Origin: Chitinophagaceae bacterium UBA1931
GTDB lineage: Bacteria > Bacteroidota > Bacteroidia > Chitinophagales > Chitinophagaceae
Assembly: GCA_002337125.1 (NCBI GenBank)
Contig: DDFJ01000004.1
Span: 2,948,134-3,012,133, forward strand
Reading direction: 5' to 3'
DNA: 64,000 nucleotides
The position numbers and the translations under genes are program-made. Positions 16,571 through 26,078 of the stretch are shown one piece after another. How positions within the stretch are numbered: position 1 is the first letter of the stretch; every line of letters begins with the position of its first letter. A model generated the notes under the pieces. It did not search any database. It saw nothing but the letters and a program-made list of their open reading frames with translations, and was not told the DNA's origin.

Positions 16571-17774
16571 TTCTCAAAATGTCATCAATGTAAATAACTT
16601 TTGTGTGCTCTGTTTTCAGAAAATCTTTACCTGCTTTTTTAATTTTAAAAAAAGCTTTTACCTGCCTGAAAACAATAGCAGGGATGTAAAGTAAGGCTTG
16701 GCCCATTCCCTTTTGCATACTTTGAGTAAGTATGATTGTGATGAATGAAATAGTGTAAACCAGGATTAAGGAAAACCAAAATAAAGCAAGCCAGATATTT
16801 ACAAATAATCCGATTATTAAAAATAATATAGTCGTTGCAATAGTTATAAACAGTGGAGGGCGAAGTGTTGTGAATGCAAAAAAAAGTTTATTAAAATTCA
16901 ATTGTCTTAAGCCAATGTAAAACAACTTGCAATTAACTGTAAAGTATTTAAAATAAGTATAAATCCATCTGGTGCGTTGTTTCTCAAGAGTTGTTCCGTC
17001 ATTTACTTTTTCATCATACACAATTGCATCTTTGGCGAAGGCTACCTGTTTGGTGTTGTCAATTAAGTCTGCTTGTAATTTTTTATCGAATCCTCCTAAC
17101 GTATCTTTGTATAAAACTTTTTTGTACAACTCTGTGTCAATGGCAATGCCAAGCCCTAAAATACTTGAAGATAACCCGATTTCCATTCTTGTTTGCCTTT
17201 CTACAAAAGTGTTATATATATGACCAATTGAATCGAGCTTTGCATATACCGTATCTGTGTTTTTTGAAAGCATATGCGTTTGTACAGCTTCGAAACCGCA
17301 ACGGAAGTAGTTGTTCAGATTGTATAAATAATCAGGGTGAATAAGATTATCTGAATCAAAAACAATCAGAACATCATGTGCCCGTTCAAAATTATCAACA
17401 GCAAGTTTGATTGATTTGATTTTAGCATGGAAAGGAGTTTCAGGCTTAAGTATTTTTATATAATTACTTTTAAAGTCTAAATCCGTAGTATCGCAGTCAT
17501 CAGCAACAATGTAAACAATGAAATTCAAGTAACGTTGTTTCAGGAAGGAATCTACAAGTGGTTTTATAAACTTTGTATCCTGGTGAGCAGTTACGATCGC
17601 AGCAAAATCGTAATTTATTTCATTTAATATGGGGTATTTCCCACCAGATAGTTTTCTTTTTCTTGTGAAAAGAAAATGTATAAGAAGGGATATGATTGGC
17701 AACAGTATCCATAATGCAAATAGGGCCTGAAGTAAAAAGTAAATTACAACTATAATTTTTATAATTATTGACAT
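16557..17774 (-). CDS. Membrane glycosyltransferase family 2 (first of tandem pair)
   Basis: 405 aa. An N-terminal membrane helix (~3-35) is followed by a GT-A fold: VTAHQD (nucleotide-binding strand), ADDCDTTD, the DxD-type metal motif DSDN (~131-134), and EKQRTRWI as the QxxRW-like motif of processive or membrane GT2 enzymes. Two or three C-terminal helices follow. It probably adds a sugar to a lipid-linked or growing chain at the inner membrane. About half its sequence matches the next gene, so the two are tandem paralogues. Their coding regions overlap by 10 bp. Donor and acceptor unknown. Confidence 0.9.
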   Translation of the reverse strand: MSIIIKIIVVIYFLLQALFALWILLPIISLLIHFLFTRKRKLSGGKYPILNEINYDFAAIVTAHQDTKFIKPLVDSFLKQRYLNFIVYIVADDCDTTDLDFKSNYIKILKPETPFHAKIKSIKLAVDNFERAHDVLIVFDSDNLIHPDYLYNLNNYFRCGFEAVQTHMLSKNTDTVYAKLDSIGHIYNTFVERQTRMEIGLSSSILGLGIAIDTELYKKVLYKDTLGGFDKKLQADLIDNTKQVAFAKDAIVYDEKVNDGTTLEKQRTRWIYTYFKYFTVNCKLFYIGLRQLNFNKLFFAFTTLRPPLFITIATTILFLIIGLFVNIWLALFWFSLILVYTISFITIILTQSMQKGMGQALLYIPAIVFRQVKAFFKIKKAGKDFLKTEHTKVIYIDDILRNEVI

Positions 17775-19000
17775 TGTTTAATGGTGTTTTTGGGATCAAG
17801 AAGTTGGTCAATGTATATAACATTATTATGTTCTGTTTTAAGAAAATCTTTTTTTGCTTTATTAAGTTTAAAAAGGGATACTGTTTGTTTGAAGACAAAA
17901 ACAGGGAGCAGGAAAATCATTTTTATTAAACTACTGTCTTTCCCTTTAATTATGATAATAGTAACAAAAGTCAAAAAGAAACAAGCTAATAGATATAGCC
18001 ATTCATAATACAAAGCTTTATTGAATAACCAGTCAATAAGTGTTGTAAAAAGAGCAACTTCCAGAATAATAAACAAGGGGGGCCTTAATGTGTTGAAGCC
18101 AAAGTAAATTTGGTTGAAATTTCTGTTGTAAATACCAGACAGAAAAATACGTATTGATTCATTAAAATATTTGAAGTATGAGCTGATCCATCTGATGCGC
18201 TGTTTCTCTAATGAATCTGAAGTAGCTGTCTTTTCATCATATAATATTGCTTCGGGGGCGTAAGCAATTGTTTTAACCCGCTGCACAAGATAGGCCTGCA
18301 GTTTTTTGTCAAAGCCACCTAAATAGTCTTTGAATTCTACTTCTTTATAAATGTTATAATCAACAGCAATGCCCGAGCCCCATATGGTTGCTGACAATCC
18401 AATCATCATTCTAACTTCTCTTTCTACAAAAAAGTTATAAAAATCTCCTATTGCATCCATCTTTGCAAAGTTTGTTGCAGTGTTTTTGGGATTGAATCCT
18501 GCTTGAACAACCTTATAACCTTTTTGAAAATATTTATTGATTATGCATAGAAAGGATGGATGAATTAAATTGTCTGCATCAAGAATTAAAACAATATCAT
18601 CTTCGGTTGAAAAATATTTAAGCGCAAATTCTATTGATTTGACTTTAGAATTGAGTGGCACATTCGGTTTCAGCAACTTTATTCTCTCCGATTTATAATT
18701 GAGACTGCTGGTATCGCAATCATCTGCAACTATGTAAACATTATACTTTTTGTATGATTGCTTTTCAATAGAATCTATTAAAGGATGAATCAGTTTGGTG
18801 TCCTGGTGCGCAGTAATAATAATTCCGAACTGGAAATTGTGATTTGTGATTTTTTTTTTGCGTTGAAATACAGTTTGGAAGTGAAAAATTTTGTAAAAAA
18901 AATAAATAAGAAGTAATGCAAATGGAATAAAAATATATACTGCATCAATAATTTGAAGCATATTAAACAGACCAACAAGTATTTTTTCAACAATTGACAT
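17765..19000 (-). CDS. Membrane glycosyltransferase family 2 (second of tandem pair)
   Basis: 411 aa from the ATG at 19000; the frame runs 22 codons further upstream but that would overlap the methyltransferase gene by 80 bp, whereas 19000 leaves the 14-bp overlap usual for this operon. Architecture equals its neighbour: N-terminal helix, ITAHQDTK, ADDCDTSS, metal motif DADN, EKQRIRWI, then C-terminal helices. It shares the GGFDKKLQA segment and LRPPLFI with the paralogue. Both carry an AHQD in place of the more usual AYNE of many GT2 enzymes. Confidence 0.9.
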   Translation of the reverse strand: MSIVEKILVGLFNMLQIIDAVYIFIPFALLLIYFFYKIFHFQTVFQRKKKITNHNFQFGIIITAHQDTKLIHPLIDSIEKQSYKKYNVYIVADDCDTSSLNYKSERIKLLKPNVPLNSKVKSIEFALKYFSTEDDIVLILDADNLIHPSFLCIINKYFQKGYKVVQAGFNPKNTATNFAKMDAIGDFYNFFVEREVRMMIGLSATIWGSGIAVDYNIYKEVEFKDYLGGFDKKLQAYLVQRVKTIAYAPEAILYDEKTATSDSLEKQRIRWISSYFKYFNESIRIFLSGIYNRNFNQIYFGFNTLRPPLFIILEVALFTTLIDWLFNKALYYEWLYLLACFFLTFVTIIIIKGKDSSLIKMIFLLPVFVFKQTVSLFKLNKAKKDFLKTEHNNVIYIDQLLDPKNTIKQCQ

Positions 19001-19751
19001 CAATATTATTTTTTTGCCATACTGTAACAAACCCGCCAGTGAAACTATAAGGTAGTATTTCAGCAACAGAACAATCTATTTTTTGTAGCAATTTTATTCG
19101 TTTTGCAAAAAATGAGAAGGGAAATACGTCTTCAATGAAGTTTGTTTTACCAAATGTTACAATATTAAATTTGTTTTCCTCTGCTAGTTTCTGAAGAGTT
19201 TTTTTTGTGAAAAACTGTATATGCGTAAGGTCGTCTGCATCAGATTGTACAGTTGTTCCTTTATATCCCAAACTGCTTTTTATTTTTTGTAACAGTTTCC
19301 AGAGAAAATTATTTTTTTGGGTGAGTGAAATAACTGGTTTGGTTACAAATAGCTCTCTAGGCCCTTTACCATTTGGGACAGTAACAATCAGAACTCCTTT
19401 ATTATCAAGTATTTCATGTAATGTTGAAATAAGTTTTTCAGGCTCGTGCAAATGTTCAAGTACTTCGCTGCATACTATTGCATGATATTTACTTCCATCT
19501 GCAATCAGTTGTTCAGCACTTTTTACTTCAAACTGAACGTTTGGATATCTATTGAGACTCTTTGCTTTAGCAATGGTTTTTTCACTTATATCAACGCCTT
19601 TTACAGTAAAACCTTCTGCACCCAGACTTCTGGAAATAACGCCGTTTCCGCAACCCACATCAAGAACCTCTGCTTTATCAGGCAAAGATTTTTTCAGGGT
19701 TTCGATTATAAATTTCAATCTTTTGATGTCTGCAATTCGTTCAAATTCCAT
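18987..19751 (-). CDS. Class I SAM-dependent methyltransferase (UbiG/Methyltransf_11-like)
   Basis: 254 aa. SAM-binding motif I is VLDVGCGNG (residues 29-37), followed by the acidic VKGVDIS loop and the post-motif HAIVCSEVLEHLHEPE. It probably methylates a sugar hydroxyl or carboxyl, judging by context between glycosyltransferase genes, but small-molecule substrates cannot be excluded. It sits 10 bp after the GT4 gene and overlaps the next GT2 gene, so it is part of the minus-strand operon. Confidence 0.85.
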   Translation of the reverse strand: MEFERIADIKRLKFIIETLKKSLPDKAEVLDVGCGNGVISRSLGAEGFTVKGVDISEKTIAKAKSLNRYPNVQFEVKSAEQLIADGSKYHAIVCSEVLEHLHEPEKLISTLHEILDNKGVLIVTVPNGKGPRELFVTKPVISLTQKNNFLWKLLQKIKSSLGYKGTTVQSDADDLTHIQFFTKKTLQKLAEENKFNIVTFGKTNFIEDVFPFSFFAKRIKLLQKIDCSVAEILPYSFTGGFVTVWQKNNIDVNC

Positions 19752-19761
19752 TCTAGTTTGT

Positions 19762-20895
19762 TTACTTTGTTTTTAAAACATCAAGATATATTTGTTCAAT
19801 TTGTCTTGTCATGATTGATGCATTAAACCTCTCTGCCACGGTTTCTTTGGCTTTTAGCTGACAGTTTTGCCGCAGGACATTATTTTTACAGAGAGTTACG
19901 ATTGCTTTAGCGGTGTTTTCAATTAATTCATCAGTCTGAACTAATATACCGTTTACATTATTCTCAATAATTTCACTTGTTCCATCTACATTGCTGGCAA
20001 TAATTGCTTTTTGCATACTCATTGCCTCCAACAAACCTATCGGCAATCCTTCCCATAACGAGGGTAATACATAAATATCTGCTGATGCTAATACGTCAGG
20101 AACATCCTGCCGGAAAGGTAGTAACGTTATTTTCTTTTCAAGAGCAAGTAATTGGATTAATTGTGTTGCCTCGTTTTTTTGATCTCCATCACCAACCATA
20201 AGTAAATGCATATCAGGGTAATCACTCAAAGCTTTTGAAAATGCATTTATTAAAGTAAGAGGCTGTTTGTGATTTGTAAAACGGGCGAGGAATAAAACCA
20301 GCCTTTCGTCAGTAGATATGCCAAGCCCTTCCCTGATATTTTTGTATGGTTTGTCAGGATTAAATTTTTGTAAATCAATCCCGTTATTAACAACTATTGA
20401 TTGAAAATTCTTAATAAACTGTTTGCCCGACTGCTGGTTTGATTTTGATACAGATATGTTTAAGTTTGATTTTGATGTAAGATATTTTTCACCTGCAATT
20501 CTTAATTTCTGAACAACCATTTTCTGATCGGGATGAAACGACCATCCATGAATAGTGTAGATTACAGGGACATTCAGTTTTTTTGAAGCCCATAAAACAT
20601 TTGAATTTGCTCTTGTGCCATGAGCATGCACCAAATCAAACTTTTTATCGCTGATAAAGTTTTTTACTTTTTTCCACTTAAAAATATCGAAAGGTCTTTC
20701 GGTGTAAATAACATGTGTTTCAACTCCCATTTCTTTTAAGCGATCAACCATTGGACCGGGCGTAAAAGAAAGTACAACAGGTTCAAAACGGTCACGATCC
20801 ATGTTTTCAACTAAACTTAGCAGGTGCGATTCTCCTCCGCCTATTTGTCCCTGGCGAATACACTCCAATACTTTTATTTTAGTTGTTGATGGCAT
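19762..20895 (-). CDS. Glycosyltransferase family 4
   Basis: 377 aa, GT-B fold. The N-terminal half has the acceptor-binding GQIGGGESHLLSLVENM, and the C-terminal half the donor-binding ADIYVLPSLWEGLPIGLLEA, whose E-x7-E (Glu in SLWEG and in LLEA) contacts the nucleotide sugar. Retaining enzyme that adds a sugar to a lipid-linked oligosaccharide at the cytoplasmic face. Start at the ATG 17 bp after the epimerase gene; part of the minus-strand operon. Confidence 0.9.
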   Translation of the reverse strand: MPSTTKIKVLECIRQGQIGGGESHLLSLVENMDRDRFEPVVLSFTPGPMVDRLKEMGVETHVIYTERPFDIFKWKKVKNFISDKKFDLVHAHGTRANSNVLWASKKLNVPVIYTIHGWSFHPDQKMVVQKLRIAGEKYLTSKSNLNISVSKSNQQSGKQFIKNFQSIVVNNGIDLQKFNPDKPYKNIREGLGISTDERLVLFLARFTNHKQPLTLINAFSKALSDYPDMHLLMVGDGDQKNEATQLIQLLALEKKITLLPFRQDVPDVLASADIYVLPSLWEGLPIGLLEAMSMQKAIIASNVDGTSEIIENNVNGILVQTDELIENTAKAIVTLCKNNVLRQNCQLKAKETVAERFNASIMTRQIEQIYLDVLKTK

Positions 20896-20912
20896 TTGCT
20901 TTTACTCTTATT

Positions 20913-21914
20913 TTATTTCTGGATGCCCCATCCATCTGGTAATTTTTCAGCAATTTCAATATTGCCGAATTCTTTACTTTGCCTTGCTCCAACTCTTTTT
21001 GCCCATTCTGCCATTTTGTGAATCCCTTCTTTTAAATCAATTCCTGTCGGGTCACCAAATACCTGGTGTGCTTTGGAATGATCTGAATAAGCGTGAAGTA
21101 CTTCATTTCGGGCCGACAAATAATTAATTGAAGGCTTTACTCCAAATTCATCTGCAACAACATAAGCAAGTTCGTTAACTGTATATGGTTTGTCTGCTCC
21201 AATATTAAATACCTGGTTGTATGATGAGGTAATTGCTACGCACTTTGCAATAGGTATGGCCACATCATCAATATAACTGAATGCCCTTGTTTGTGTACCA
21301 TCCCCAAAAACGGTTAAGGATTTGTTTTGCATGATCTGATTCATGAAAATACCAATAACATTCCTGTACTTATCACCGATATTCTGATTTTCGCCATACA
21401 CATTATGAGGCCTGAATATAACATAATTGAGACCAAACATTTCATGAGCTGCGTGTAAATCAAGCTCAACAGCATATTTTGAAACACCGTATGGATCTTC
21501 AGGAACAGGTGTCATTTCTTCTGTCATCGGCAGTTGGCCTTTACCATACACCGCAATGGAAGATGTAAATACAAAGCACTTTACTTTGTGCTTTACTGAT
21601 TCATTTATAAGATTAATGCTACCGATTAAATTAGTATTGTAATTATACCTGCGTATGAAATGCGATAATCCTTCAGCTGCATAAGCGGCCAGATGATAAA
21701 CAAATTCAAACTTATACTGATCAAAGAGTTTTGTAATTAATTCATGGTCTGTAACACTTCCGTTAATAAATTCGGCTCCTTCAGGAATATGATCTTCAAA
21801 ACCACCGCTTAAATCATCCAGTACAATTGTTTTAAATCCCATATCAACACAATGTCTTGCAACATGCGAACCGATAAAACCAGCTCCTCCTGTTATTAAT
21901 ACACTTGTTTTCAT
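20913..21914 (-). CDS. NAD-dependent epimerase/dehydratase (extended SDR)
   Basis: 333 aa Rossmann-fold enzyme. The NAD-binding TGGAGFIGSH lies at residues 8-17, and the catalytic Tyr-x3-Lys is in DPYGVSKYAVE with the preceding TSSIAVYG serine. It resembles UDP-sugar 4-epimerases and related nucleotide-sugar dehydratases; the exact substrate is not predictable. Probably supplies a nucleotide sugar to the surrounding glycosyltransferases. Located between asnB and the GT4 gene on the minus strand. Confidence 0.85.
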   Translation of the reverse strand: MKTSVLITGGAGFIGSHVARHCVDMGFKTIVLDDLSGGFEDHIPEGAEFINGSVTDHELITKLFDQYKFEFVYHLAAYAAEGLSHFIRRYNYNTNLIGSINLINESVKHKVKCFVFTSSIAVYGKGQLPMTEEMTPVPEDPYGVSKYAVELDLHAAHEMFGLNYVIFRPHNVYGENQNIGDKYRNVIGIFMNQIMQNKSLTVFGDGTQTRAFSYIDDVAIPIAKCVAITSSYNQVFNIGADKPYTVNELAYVVADEFGVKPSINYLSARNEVLHAYSDHSKAHQVFGDPTGIDLKEGIHKMAEWAKRVGARQSKEFGNIEIAEKLPDGWGIQK

Positions 21915-21991
21915 CTTATGTTATCTTTTTTAAGTTCCTGAGTAATTATGAAATTTCAGAATTTTATTAATTTAATAAAAGCGTATACAAG

Positions 21992-23893
21992 TTATAACTT
22001 TTCAATCCATCTGTTATACCACAATTGAAAAATCAATACATGCCAAAGCTTTTGGTAGTTTATTTTTTTGCCTTTCAAATAGTCGTCTCTTAAGCGAACA
22101 ATTGGTTCCGGGTTAAATACTCCGCTCTTTCTTAGACTTCCAGCACTTAAATAGTATTGTAATTGTTCCTTCAGTTCATCTTTAAACCACACCATTAAAG
22201 GCGCAATAAATGGTCTTTTTGGCCTTTCCATTAATTCCTTTGGGATGTATTTATGAACTACTTCTTTCAGCAGCCACTTATTAACTCCATTTCTGATTTT
22301 AAAAGATGATGGAAGGCTTGCTGTAAACTCAACAACATTCTGATCAAGCATAGGTTCCCTGCCTTCAAGACTAACCGACATTGTTGCCCTGTCCACTTTC
22401 ACTAAGTTATTATCAACTAAAAAAGTTTTATAGTCAATAGCGAGCAGCCGGTTTACTACACCATCATTTTTCTCAAGAAAGTGGCCATCTTCAAAAAAAG
22501 TATGATAATGCTTAAATGGTTTTGCAAGAAATGATTCAGTTTCAGATTCGGTGATGTACTGGCTTATATATTTTACAGCCTGAACTGGGTCATGACTTTT
22601 CCAGATCAGTTTCATTTTCTCGTACCGTGTAGTGAAATTGTATTTGTTGTTAAAATAAGGGATATAAGCCGGGTTAATCAGGGACATTCCTCCGCTTATG
22701 ATTGACTGCAGGGAATTTGGAATCTGGGTTGTAAATCTTTCCGCCTGGTTAAATTTGTTATAGCCGCCAAAAATTTCGTCGCCACCGTCTGCACTCAATG
22801 CAACTTTTACCTGTTGTCTTGCGAGTTTACTTACAAGCACTGTAGGCACAGTAGAGTTATCTGCAAAAGGTTCGTCATAAATCTCAGGTAGTAAAGGAAG
22901 TACTTCACCTGCTTCTTTAGCCGTTAAATACCATTCAGTGTGATCTGTGCCAAGATATTCTGCAATTTTCTTAGCTTCAGGTGCTTCATTAAATTCGTTT
23001 TCGTGAAAACCAATTGTAAAAGTTTTGAGCCGTTCGGTTCTGCCGGTTTGTAATAACGCTGCTACACTTGAACTGTCATACCCCCCACTTAAAAAAATAC
23101 CAACGGGTACATCTGCAACCATGCGGTATTCATATGCTTTTTTCAGAATACTGTCTGTTTGTTCAACGGCTTCTTCATCAGTTATGTTCAGCTTCGGCTT
23201 GTTGTAATAATCAAATACATCCCAATACTTATGTGTTTTTTGTTCTTTTGTTTTAAGGTCAATTGTTAAAAAATGGCCGGGTAATAACTTAAAACTGTTT
23301 TTAAAAATACAATGTTGGCCGGGGATGTAGCTGTATTGTAAAAAAAGCGACAAGCTGTTTATGTCAATTTCTTTTTGAAAAGATGGATGTTTATAAAATG
23401 ATTTTAACTCAGACCCAAAAAGGAACAAATCATTCTTCCAATGGTAATACAATGGTTTTACGCCTGCTCTGTCACGTATGAGAATAATTTGCTGAAGCTT
23501 TTTGTCATAAAGCACAATCGCAAACATTCCAATAAATTTATTGACAACATCGATTCCCCAGCAGTCATATCCTTTTAAGATCACTTCTGTATCTGACCAG
23601 GAAACAAATGAATACCCTTTTTCTTCCAGTTCTTTTCTTATTTCTTTAAAATTGTAAATTTCTCCATTAAAGTTTACAATATAATCTCCTGAGTGCATTG
23701 GCTGGTGACCAAGAGGAGAAAGGTCAAGAATTGATAAGCGTCTTTGTCCAAATCCAATTAAGCTGGTAGAATTTTCATATACTTCATAACCGGCATCATC
23801 TGGTCCCCGATGGTATAAAGCATCTGTCATCTCTTTTAAAACTGGTAAAGAGGTCTTTTTGTTAAAGTCCACAAATCCTGTAATGCCACACAT
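21992..23893 (-). CDS. asnB: Asparagine synthase (glutamine-hydrolysing) family protein
   Basis: 633 aa. The chain begins MCGITGF, so Cys2 is the glutaminase nucleophile after Met removal. The N-terminal class II amidotransferase domain (~1-200) is followed by the synthetase domain with the ATP-binding FLSGGYDSS. It transfers ammonia from glutamine to a carboxylate activated by ATP. Within polysaccharide loci such proteins often amidate uronic acids rather than make asparagine (known for WbpS-type enzymes; an inference here). It lies between the GT2 and epimerase genes. Confidence 0.9.
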   Translation of the reverse strand: MCGITGFVDFNKKTSLPVLKEMTDALYHRGPDDAGYEVYENSTSLIGFGQRRLSILDLSPLGHQPMHSGDYIVNFNGEIYNFKEIRKELEEKGYSFVSWSDTEVILKGYDCWGIDVVNKFIGMFAIVLYDKKLQQIILIRDRAGVKPLYYHWKNDLFLFGSELKSFYKHPSFQKEIDINSLSLFLQYSYIPGQHCIFKNSFKLLPGHFLTIDLKTKEQKTHKYWDVFDYYNKPKLNITDEEAVEQTDSILKKAYEYRMVADVPVGIFLSGGYDSSSVAALLQTGRTERLKTFTIGFHENEFNEAPEAKKIAEYLGTDHTEWYLTAKEAGEVLPLLPEIYDEPFADNSTVPTVLVSKLARQQVKVALSADGGDEIFGGYNKFNQAERFTTQIPNSLQSIISGGMSLINPAYIPYFNNKYNFTTRYEKMKLIWKSHDPVQAVKYISQYITESETESFLAKPFKHYHTFFEDGHFLEKNDGVVNRLLAIDYKTFLVDNNLVKVDRATMSVSLEGREPMLDQNVVEFTASLPSSFKIRNGVNKWLLKEVVHKYIPKELMERPKRPFIAPLMVWFKDELKEQLQYYLSAGSLRKSGVFNPEPIVRLRDDYLKGKKINYQKLWHVLIFQLWYNRWIEKL

Positions 23894-23901
23894 AATCCAG
23901 A

Positions 23902-24807
23902 TTAATTAAAGGTGATATTTTTATTGAAATGCCATAGAATTCCCTTCCAGAACGATTTGAGGTGTTCTTTCTGTCCTTTGAGTAAAAATGTAACTGTATT
24001 TTTAGGAATAGTCAGTAGGGTAAAATAACCTAGAAAAATCAGGTAATTGGATAATTTCATATTCCGCTTCATGAATAGTATCCTGTTCCTGGTATGATAG
24101 AATGTTTTGAACGGACTTGATTTACCTGTCGTCATTGATTCTTTATGATAAATCAACGAAGCTGGCTGATAATAAACTTTGTATCCCTTTCTCTTTATTT
24201 GCTCGCACCAATCAAACTCTTCATAGTAGATAAAGAATTCTTCGGGCAAGCCTCCAACATCTTCAATTACTTTTCTCGGAACCATCATTCCACCGCCATG
24301 CGCATAATTCGTTGTTTTGATTTGGTTATACTGCCCATCATCTTTTTCAGCGCAACCAATCATGCCATTACGACCTGTTAATACATTTACAGTATTGTAA
24401 CCAGCATATTCAATTGTTCCTTTATGGTAGAAATAGTGAAATTTCGGACTTGCAATTCCTGCATCAGGGTATTTATGAAAAATTTCGATTAAGCCCTCTA
24501 GTAATCCAGGAGTAAACTCGGTGTCATTGTTAACAATAAAAAGAAAATCGCCGGTTGCAGCTTTTATTCCAACATTATTACCTCCTGTAAATCCAAGATT
24601 TTTTTCATTTACAATTACAATAGCAGATGGGTAAATTGCTTTAAAAGCAGTTTCAGGATTAGCTTTTGAGCCGTTATCAACAATTATCACCTCCAGATTA
24701 CTGTATGTACAGTGCTGATTTAATGATTTCAGAAAATCTATTGTAACATCTGTTGTGTTCCAAGTTAAGGTAACTATGGAAACCTTTGGCAGGTTCTTAT
24801 CTTCCAT
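23902..24807 (-). CDS. Glycosyltransferase family 2 (rhamnosyltransferase-like)
   Basis: 301 aa GT-A enzyme: VSIVTLTWN at the N-terminus, NNVGIKAATGDFLF, the metal motif region VNNDTEF, and YYEEFDWCEQIKRKGY containing the ED acidic pair typical of the WbbL-like group. A C-terminal hydrophobic stretch suggests membrane contact. It probably transfers a sugar to the lipid-linked repeat unit. It lies 8 bp after asnB and is the last glycosyltransferase before the phosphoglycosyl transferase gene. Confidence 0.88.
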   Translation of the reverse strand: MEDKNLPKVSIVTLTWNTTDVTIDFLKSLNQHCTYSNLEVIIVDNGSKANPETAFKAIYPSAIVIVNEKNLGFTGGNNVGIKAATGDFLFIVNNDTEFTPGLLEGLIEIFHKYPDAGIASPKFHYFYHKGTIEYAGYNTVNVLTGRNGMIGCAEKDDGQYNQIKTTNYAHGGGMMVPRKVIEDVGGLPEEFFIYYEEFDWCEQIKRKGYKVYYQPASLIYHKESMTTGKSSPFKTFYHTRNRILFMKRNMKLSNYLIFLGYFTLLTIPKNTVTFLLKGQKEHLKSFWKGILWHFNKNITFN

Positions 24808-24835
24808 AATCTTGTTTTTTTGGGGTAAGGATGAA

Positions 24836-24868
24836 CCAACTGCAGAAAGGTTAACTTACTGCAGTTGG
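24836..24868. repeat. Perfect 10-bp inverted repeat between PGT and GT2 genes
   Basis: CCAACTGCAG (24836-24845) and CTGCAGTTGG (24859-24868), with a 13-nt loop, in the 85-bp gap. There is no T-run on either strand, so it is not a canonical terminator; an RNA processing site or operator is possible. Confidence 0.6.
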
Positions 24869-24892
24869 CATTTCTGAACTTATTAAATAACG

Positions 24893-26044
24893 TTAAACGT
24901 TTGTTTTTTGTATTAATGCCATTGGTGTTTTAGCCAAAATGAACATATCGTAAATAAAGCTATGCCGCCTTGCGTATTTTATATCTAAGTTAATACGTTC
25001 TTCAGCTGACATCTCTTGATTACTTCTTTTTTCAACCTGCCATAACCCGGTAATTCCGGCAGGAGCCATAAAACGTTCAACAGCCTTGCTGCCAGTTAGT
25101 GATGCAGCTTCATAAATCGGTAAAGGTCTGTTACCAACAAGCGACATATCTCCCAATAACACATTTAATAACTGCGGCAGTTCATCCAAACTGGTATTGC
25201 GAAGAAACTTACCTGTTTTAGTTATTCTGGGATCGTTACAAATTTTTAGAAAATTTGCACCAGAAGAGTCTTTTCCATATTGATTGAGGTGGGCCAACTG
25301 GTCAATTTTTTTGTCCGCATCAATTTCCATTGTCCGGAATTTAAAAAATTTAAAAACCCTGAATCCAGTGCCTGCTCTAAGCGAGTTGTAAAATACTGGT
25401 CCTTTTGATTCGATCTTAATAGCAATTGCGATGATTGCAAATACCGGAAGTAACAATATTAGCAGGATTAATGAAACGGTAACATCAAAAATTCTTTTTG
25501 TTATGGAATTAAATATTTGCCAACCTGATGATTGGGAATGATGTACTGTTGTTTTGTGGATTGCCTGTTTCTGATGTTTTTTAAGTTTCCTTAGAAATAG
25601 TAATTTATTTTCGAAATTTCTGCTCCAGTAATAGATATCAGTGGCTTCATCAATGAAATCATTGCTTACCAGATCATAAACCATATCTGCATCCAGATTG
25701 GCATCATTATAGATAATCGGGATTTTTGCGAGTATAGGGTTGCTTTTAAGAATAAAAGTAAACGCTTCCATTTTTTGCCGGTCAAGCGGAGTGTCAATGA
25801 AAATTACATCAGGTAATTGTTTATTAACAGACGCCCGGAATATTAATGAGATAGCTTTGTCGAACCCAGGTGCAAAAACTCCCGATTTGAAGTGGGTTTC
25901 GAAATATTGTGCAGCTTTGTGTTTATTTCCTATAAAGAAAAACGAGAGATGGCTGGTATGAAAAACACTTTCAACAGCAAAACTACTCTCCAATAGATGG
26001 CTGCTTTCAGGACTAAGTGTAAGTAAGTTTGATCTCGTTGACAT
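24893..26044 (-). CDS. Phosphoglycosyl transferase (bacterial sugar transferase) fused to receiver-like domain
   Basis: 383 aa. Residues ~181-380 form a bacterial sugar transferase domain with a membrane helix (~185-210), KFRTME, the catalytic-type SLDELPQL (D287 E288) and DMSLVGNRP. It transfers a hexose-1-phosphate to undecaprenyl phosphate, starting repeat-unit synthesis. Residues ~30-150 look like a response-regulator receiver: PDVIFIDT with Asp84 in the acceptor position, but the Thr and Lys of active receivers are absent (IIYND, DFIDEAT). Normal priming enzymes have membrane helices or no N-terminal domain there, so this fusion is unusual. Confidence 0.87.
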   Translation of the reverse strand: MSTRSNLLTLSPESSHLLESSFAVESVFHTSHLSFFFIGNKHKAAQYFETHFKSGVFAPGFDKAISLIFRASVNKQLPDVIFIDTPLDRQKMEAFTFILKSNPILAKIPIIYNDANLDADMVYDLVSNDFIDEATDIYYWSRNFENKLLFLRKLKKHQKQAIHKTTVHHSQSSGWQIFNSITKRIFDVTVSLILLILLLPVFAIIAIAIKIESKGPVFYNSLRAGTGFRVFKFFKFRTMEIDADKKIDQLAHLNQYGKDSSGANFLKICNDPRITKTGKFLRNTSLDELPQLLNVLLGDMSLVGNRPLPIYEAASLTGSKAVERFMAPAGITGLWQVEKRSNQEMSAEERINLDIKYARRHSFIYDMFILAKTPMALIQKTNV

Positions 26045-26078
26045 AAATAACGTTAAGGTTTTAAATGTTTTTACTGCA

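Noticed and set aside
19446..19814. 122-aa plus-strand ORF opposite the methyltransferase
   Set aside because: Antisense shadow of a clear methyltransferase gene.
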